The notes below the pieces were generated by a model. It worked only from the letters and a program-made list of their open reading frames with translations, did not search any database and was not told the origin of the DNA. Shown here piece by piece: positions 60,942 to 64,000 of a DNA stretch of 64,000 bases. Position 1 is the stretch's first letter. The number at the start of each line of letters is the position of its first letter. The DNA comes from Roseibium algicola. Its GTDB lineage: Bacteria > Pseudomonadota > Alphaproteobacteria > Rhizobiales > Stappiaceae. A program made the translations under genes and the position numbers. The stretch is from assembly GCF_001999245.1 (NCBI RefSeq), contig NZ_CP019630.1, forward strand, positions 6,043,001-6,107,000. The letters are read 5' to 3'.

Positions 60942-61967
60942 TCAGTCGTCTTTTTCGGACACACCAGCGTCTGCGAAGGTGGCCATGCCGGAGTGCATTT
61001 CGGCGGCGGCCTTGGCAATACCTGCAGCGAGTGCAGCACCGGAGCCTTCACCCAGACGCATGCCAAAATCGAGCAGCGCATCCTTGCCCATGTGCTCGAG
61101 CACCTTCGCATGGGCCTGCTCTGCCGAAACATGGGCGAAGAGGCAGTGGTCGAGACCGGCCGGGTCCATCGCATAGACAACAGCAGCAGCAGCCGTCGTG
61201 ACAAAGCCATCGACAATCACCGGAACGCGCTGCAGGCGTGCGGCAATGATGAGGCCTGTCATGGCTGCAATCTCGCGGCCACCGATGCGACGCAGGATCT
61301 CCAGCGGATCGCGTTCGCCGTTCAGTCGAGCAACTGCTTTTTCGACAGCATCGCGTTTGCGGGCAAGGCCCTCGTCGTCAACGCCGGTACCGCGCCCGAT
61401 CCAGTCTTCAGCCTTGCCGCCGAACAGCGCATTGATGACCGCAGCAGCGACTGTGGTGTTGCCGATCCCCATTTCGCCAAGACAGATCAGGTCAATCCCG
61501 CCGGCGAGCGCTTCCATGCCGTATGCCATGGTCGCAGCGCAATTGGCTTCGTCCATCGCGTCTTCCCGCGTGATGCTGGGGGTCGGCATGTCGACCGCCA
61601 GGTCGAAAACCTTCAGGCCGATGTCATAAGCGCGGCAGATCTGGTTGATTGCAGCACCGCCAGCCGCGAAGTTCTCGACCATCTGCCGGTTGACAGCACT
61701 TGGAAACGCGGACACGCCTTCATCCGCAACCCCATGGGCGGTCGCGAAGATGCCGACCATCGGTCGCGTGATCTTCGGCGGTGCCTTGCCGGACCAGGCA
61801 GCCAGCCATTCGGCAATTTCCTCAAGCCTTCCGAGCGAACCGGCAGGTTTGGTCAACTCCGCATCCCGGGCCTTCACCTTCGCGAGCGCATCCTCGTCCG
61901 GCCCCGGCATGGATTTCACCAGATTGCGGATATCGTCAAAGGGCAGCGCGGTCTCGGAGAGGGACAT
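60942..61967 (-). CDS. cobT: Nicotinate-nucleotide-dimethylbenzimidazole phosphoribosyltransferase
   Basis: 341 residues. It makes alpha-ribazole phosphate for the lower ligand of cobalamin. Signature parts are AKPAGSLGRLEEIA-like LTKPAGSLGRLEEIAEWLAAW, FAGGGAAINQI-like FAAGGAAINQICRAYD, LICLGEMGIGNTTVAAAVINALFGG, and the catalytic-Glu region near FVTTAAAAVVYAMDPAGLDHCLFAHVSAEQ. It is divergent from cobS with a 106-base gap. No B12 riboswitch was seen in that gap. Confidence 0.95.
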   Translation of the reverse strand: MSLSETALPFDDIRNLVKSMPGPDEDALAKVKARDAELTKPAGSLGRLEEIAEWLAAWSGKAPPKITRPMVGIFATAHGVADEGVSAFPSAVNRQMVENFAAGGAAINQICRAYDIGLKVFDLAVDMPTPSITREDAMDEANCAATMAYGMEALAGGIDLICLGEMGIGNTTVAAAVINALFGGKAEDWIGRGTGVDDEGLARKRDAVEKAVARLNGERDPLEILRRIGGREIAAMTGLIIAARLQRVPVIVDGFVTTAAAAVVYAMDPAGLDHCLFAHVSAEQAHAKVLEHMGKDALLDFGMRLGEGSGAALAAGIAKAAAEMHSGMATFADAGVSEKDD

Positions 61968-62073
61968 GTTCTTTTGGTTCCGGTTGTTCGCGGCCGTCGA
62001 GTGGCCACTTGGTCTCGCTTAGCCGCTGTTCTATAACTTCGCCCGGTAAAAACTCAAGCACGGGACCGGCCTG

Positions 62074-62946
62074 ATGAGCTCTGAAACCGACCAAGAGCCT
62101 GATTCACAGGTTGAAACGCGGTCCAGGAAAACCCGGGATCAACACCAGGTCTGGCTGGACGGGGGCAAGGCACTCGCCGCGGACACGGCAGCTTGCGTAC
62201 GATTCTTCTCCCGGCTGCCGCTGCCTGCAGTCAACACCGAAGACGACCCGATGTCCCCTCCGGAATTTGTTCGGATCGCCCGTGCAGCGCCTCTGGCAGG
62301 TGCAATTATTGCCCTGCCCGCGGCCGGCATCGGTGTTGCGCTCGGTTTCACTCAACTGCCGCTTCTGGCCATTGCGGTTCTCCTGACCGCGGTTCTTGCG
62401 GCAACAACCGGAGCGCTTCACGAAGATGGTTTGAGCGACGTAGCCGACGGCTTCTTCGGCGGTGCAACCCGCGAAAGACGCCTCGACATCATGAAGGACA
62501 GCCGCATCGGAGCCTTTGGGGCTCTCGCCCTGATGATCTCGGTACTCCTGCGCGCCGTCCTGCTTGCAGCGCTTTGGCAAAAATTCGGGCCGGCTGATGC
62601 GGCGCTGCTTTTTCTTGCCGGAGAAGCCCTCAGTCGGTTGCTGCTTGTCTGGCAGTGGCAATGCCTGCCATCTGCAAGACCTGAAGGGCTTGGAGCTCGC
62701 TTTGGAAAGCCGTCCCGGTCAACCGTGCAACAAGCTTTTCTTGTGACGTTGCCCGTGATGCTGCCTGCGTTCTTCCTGCTCTCCCTGCCGGCCTTGCTGC
62801 TGGCCCTTGTCATCGCCATCGCCGCGGCACATGCGACCGGTCGGCTTGCCGTGTCCAAGATTGGCGGAGCCACTGGCGATGTTTTAGGCGCAGTTCAACA
62901 ACTCACTGGTCTTGGCTTTCTTGCAGGGATGCTTATGGTGCCGTGA
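62074..62946 (+). CDS. cobS: Adenosylcobinamide-GDP ribazoletransferase (cobalamin synthase)
   Basis: 290 residues, an integral membrane enzyme that joins adenosylcobinamide-GDP and alpha-ribazole. Family landmarks are CVRFFSRLPLP, LAGAIIALPAAGIGVALGF, ALHEDGLSDVADGFFGGATRERRLDIMKDSRIGAFG (metal-binding Asp/Glu), and then several TM helices. The first 35 residues are polar and not typical of the family. Divergent from cobT, its functional partner. Both complete the late lower-ligand pathway. Confidence 0.95.
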   Translation: MSSETDQEPDSQVETRSRKTRDQHQVWLDGGKALAADTAACVRFFSRLPLPAVNTEDDPMSPPEFVRIARAAPLAGAIIALPAAGIGVALGFTQLPLLAIAVLLTAVLAATTGALHEDGLSDVADGFFGGATRERRLDIMKDSRIGAFGALALMISVLLRAVLLAALWQKFGPADAALLFLAGEALSRLLLVWQWQCLPSARPEGLGARFGKPSRSTVQQAFLVTLPVMLPAFFLLSLPALLLALVIAIAAAHATGRLAVSKIGGATGDVLGAVQQLTGLGFLAGMLMVP

Positions 62947-62983
62947 GTAGCGGATAGAGGCCTTGGTGGCGGGAATAGCTCAC

Positions 62984-64000
62984 ATGTCAGTATCGGGCAA
63001 TTCAGTTAGACGAGAAGCAACAGGTTTGCGCGCAGCAACCCTGTTGATCGTTTTTGCCATCTTGTCCGCCTGTTCCGGAAGGCCGGAAGTCGGAGCGCTC
63101 GCGCTCAACGAAGACCCGGTCGTTGGTGCCAGGGTAAATGATATCCTGATCGTCACCACCCGCCAGCGGGACGACCGCCCCGACACCTATTTCAGCGGTG
63201 AGCGTTCAGCCGCGGTCAATTACGCTGAAGCCTCGATTTCGGTACCGCCTTCTCACAAACCGGGCCAGATCGAGTGGCCCGAAAGTCTGCCGGGTAACCC
63301 CAAGACCGACTTTGTTGCTCGCAAGGCCGACTACATTGCCGACAAGGCCGCCTTCCGGCGTTCCGTCAACGCCAGGCTTGCCAGTTTGCCACGTGGCGAA
63401 CGCGACATAATGCTGTTCATTCACGGCTACAACACGCGCTTTCCGGAAGGGCTTTACCGGTTCGCGCAGATTGTCAACGACAGTCAGTTCCAGGGCGTCC
63501 CGGTTCTGTTTACCTGGGCCTCGCGCGGCAAGCTTCAGGATTACGTCTACGACCTCAACAGCGCCGCGATTGCTCGCGGAGCCCTTGAAGAAACGCTTGT
63601 GGAACTTGCCAAGACCAATGCCGACAACATCACCATTCTTGCCCACTCAATGGGCAATTGGCTGTTGATGGAAACCGCGGTACAGGCACGACCGGAAAAC
63701 CGCCGGCTTGTCGCAAAGCATGTCAACGACATCGTTCTGGCGGCGCCCGACATCGATATCGACCTCTTCAAGACCCAGCTCAAGCGAATTGGCCCGATGC
63801 CTCGGCCCTTTACCGTTATCGTTTCGCGTGACGACAAGGCCCTGCGCATCTCGCGCACCATTGCAGGTGGTAAGGAACGTGTCGGGGCTTTTTCCAACGA
63901 TCAGGAACTGGCGGAACTCGGTGCTGTCGTTATCGACGTGACCGAGCTTGAATCGCTGGACAGCACGAACCATTCGAAATTTGCACAGCTTGCACAGCTG
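62984..64000 (+). CDS. Alpha/beta-hydrolase lipoprotein, DUF900 family (truncated by window end)
   Basis: The frame from ATG 62984 stays open for 339 codons to the end; the stop lies outside. The N-terminus has a lipoprotein signal, LLIVFAILSACSG. The alpha/beta-hydrolase core has MLFIHGYNTRFPEGLYRFAQI, nucleophile elbow LAHSMGNWLLMET with Ser, and DIVLAAPDIDIDLF with candidate acid Asp, as in the DUF900 branch. A GTG at 62966 with GAGG five bases upstream is a credible earlier start. It follows cobS by 37 bases on the same strand and may share its transcript. The substrate is unknown; esterase or lipase activity is inferred. Confidence 0.88.
   Translation, partial: MSVSGNSVRREATGLRAATLLIVFAILSACSGRPEVGALALNEDPVVGARVNDILIVTTRQRDDRPDTYFSGERSAAVNYAEASISVPPSHKPGQIEWPESLPGNPKTDFVARKADYIADKAAFRRSVNARLASLPRGERDIMLFIHGYNTRFPEGLYRFAQIVNDSQFQGVPVLFTWASRGKLQDYVYDLNSAAIARGALEETLVELAKTNADNITILAHSMGNWLLMETAVQARPENRRLVAKHVNDIVLAAPDIDIDLFKTQLKRIGPMPRPFTVIVSRDDKALRISRTIAGGKERVGAFSNDQELAELGAVVIDVTELESLDSTNHSKFAQLAQL

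Noticed and set aside
61968-62073. Cobalamin riboswitch between cobT and cobS
   Set aside because: The gap is only 106 bases and shows no B12-box-like core.

Overview
The window reads as a chromosomal segment of an alphaproteobacterium, GC-rich and densely coded. The TamA-TamB pair, the proteobacterial-style Moco and cobalamin genes, the glycine-betaine/dimethylglycine demethylation genes, a PleC-like histidine kinase, a DUF1348 protein and a rhizobial-type stand-alone DnaB-like ATPase together suggest Hyphomicrobiales, most likely Stappiaceae (Roseibium/Labrenzia-like). The taxon is an inference from gene content; no 16S or marker search was possible. I saw no tRNA, rRNA, insertion sequence, prophage or CRISPR array, so this is mostly core chromosome with small accessory patches.

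Layout. 0-3 kb: end of a capsule export locus (KpsS-like fragment, Wza-like lipoprotein) facing an AGE-family sugar epimerase. 3-11 kb: folD, then tamA-tamB (outer-membrane assembly) and a small XRE regulator. 11.5-13 kb: succinate-semialdehyde dehydrogenase. 13-18.4 kb: the most unusual block, two paralogous FecR-domain secreted proteins with 24-bp-repeat Asn/Gly/Ser tails followed by a CHASE2-degenerate GGDEF-EAL protein, all on the minus strand, with a markedly AT-rich upstream region. 18.7-24.5 kb: GDPD, a YceI-cytochrome b561-YceI operon, class I fumarase and an L,D-transpeptidase. 24.5-26 kb: a TetR regulator facing a 57-codon membrane mini-protein coupled to a DUF1348 gene, with two near-identical palindromic operators between them. 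26-29 kb: DnaB-like ATPase, DUF971 protein, photolyase.

29-40 kb: moaA, an MFS drug transporter, Mrp, SDR, GNAT, a BLUF photoreceptor, BenE, and a tightly overlapped fdhD-mobA-mobB-moeA molybdenum-cofactor operon. 40-43.6 kb: Tat-exported metallo-beta-lactamase-fold hydrolase with divergent LysR, a GST, and a small unknown protein behind a sigma-54-type promoter. 43.8-50.5 kb: a polar amino-acid ABC uptake operon that lacks its ATPase gene, metC, a GcvA-like LysR, a 50-codon small gene, a beta-hydroxyacid dehydrogenase and an AlkD-like protein. 50.5-57.9 kb: DUF302 protein, then a quaternary-amine demethylation cluster (gbcB, gbcA, dgcA-like) facing a TetR gene across two GACA-N4-TGTC operators, plus AraC and VOC genes. 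57.9-64 kb: Lrp regulator behind a 13-bp inverted repeat, a UDG-family protein, histidine kinase, cobT, cobS and a truncated alpha/beta-hydrolase lipoprotein.

How parts work together: moaA and fdhD-mobAB-moeA make and deliver molybdenum cofactor for enzymes encoded elsewhere. gbcAB and dgcA strip methyl groups from betaine-type osmolytes, and folate enzymes such as FolD can take up the released one-carbon units. The FecR/CHASE2/EAL block couples an envelope signal to c-di-GMP breakdown. No known defence or mobile system was recognised. The FecR-FecR-CHASE2-EAL block and the TetR/mini-protein/DUF1348 unit are the best candidates for undescribed biology.
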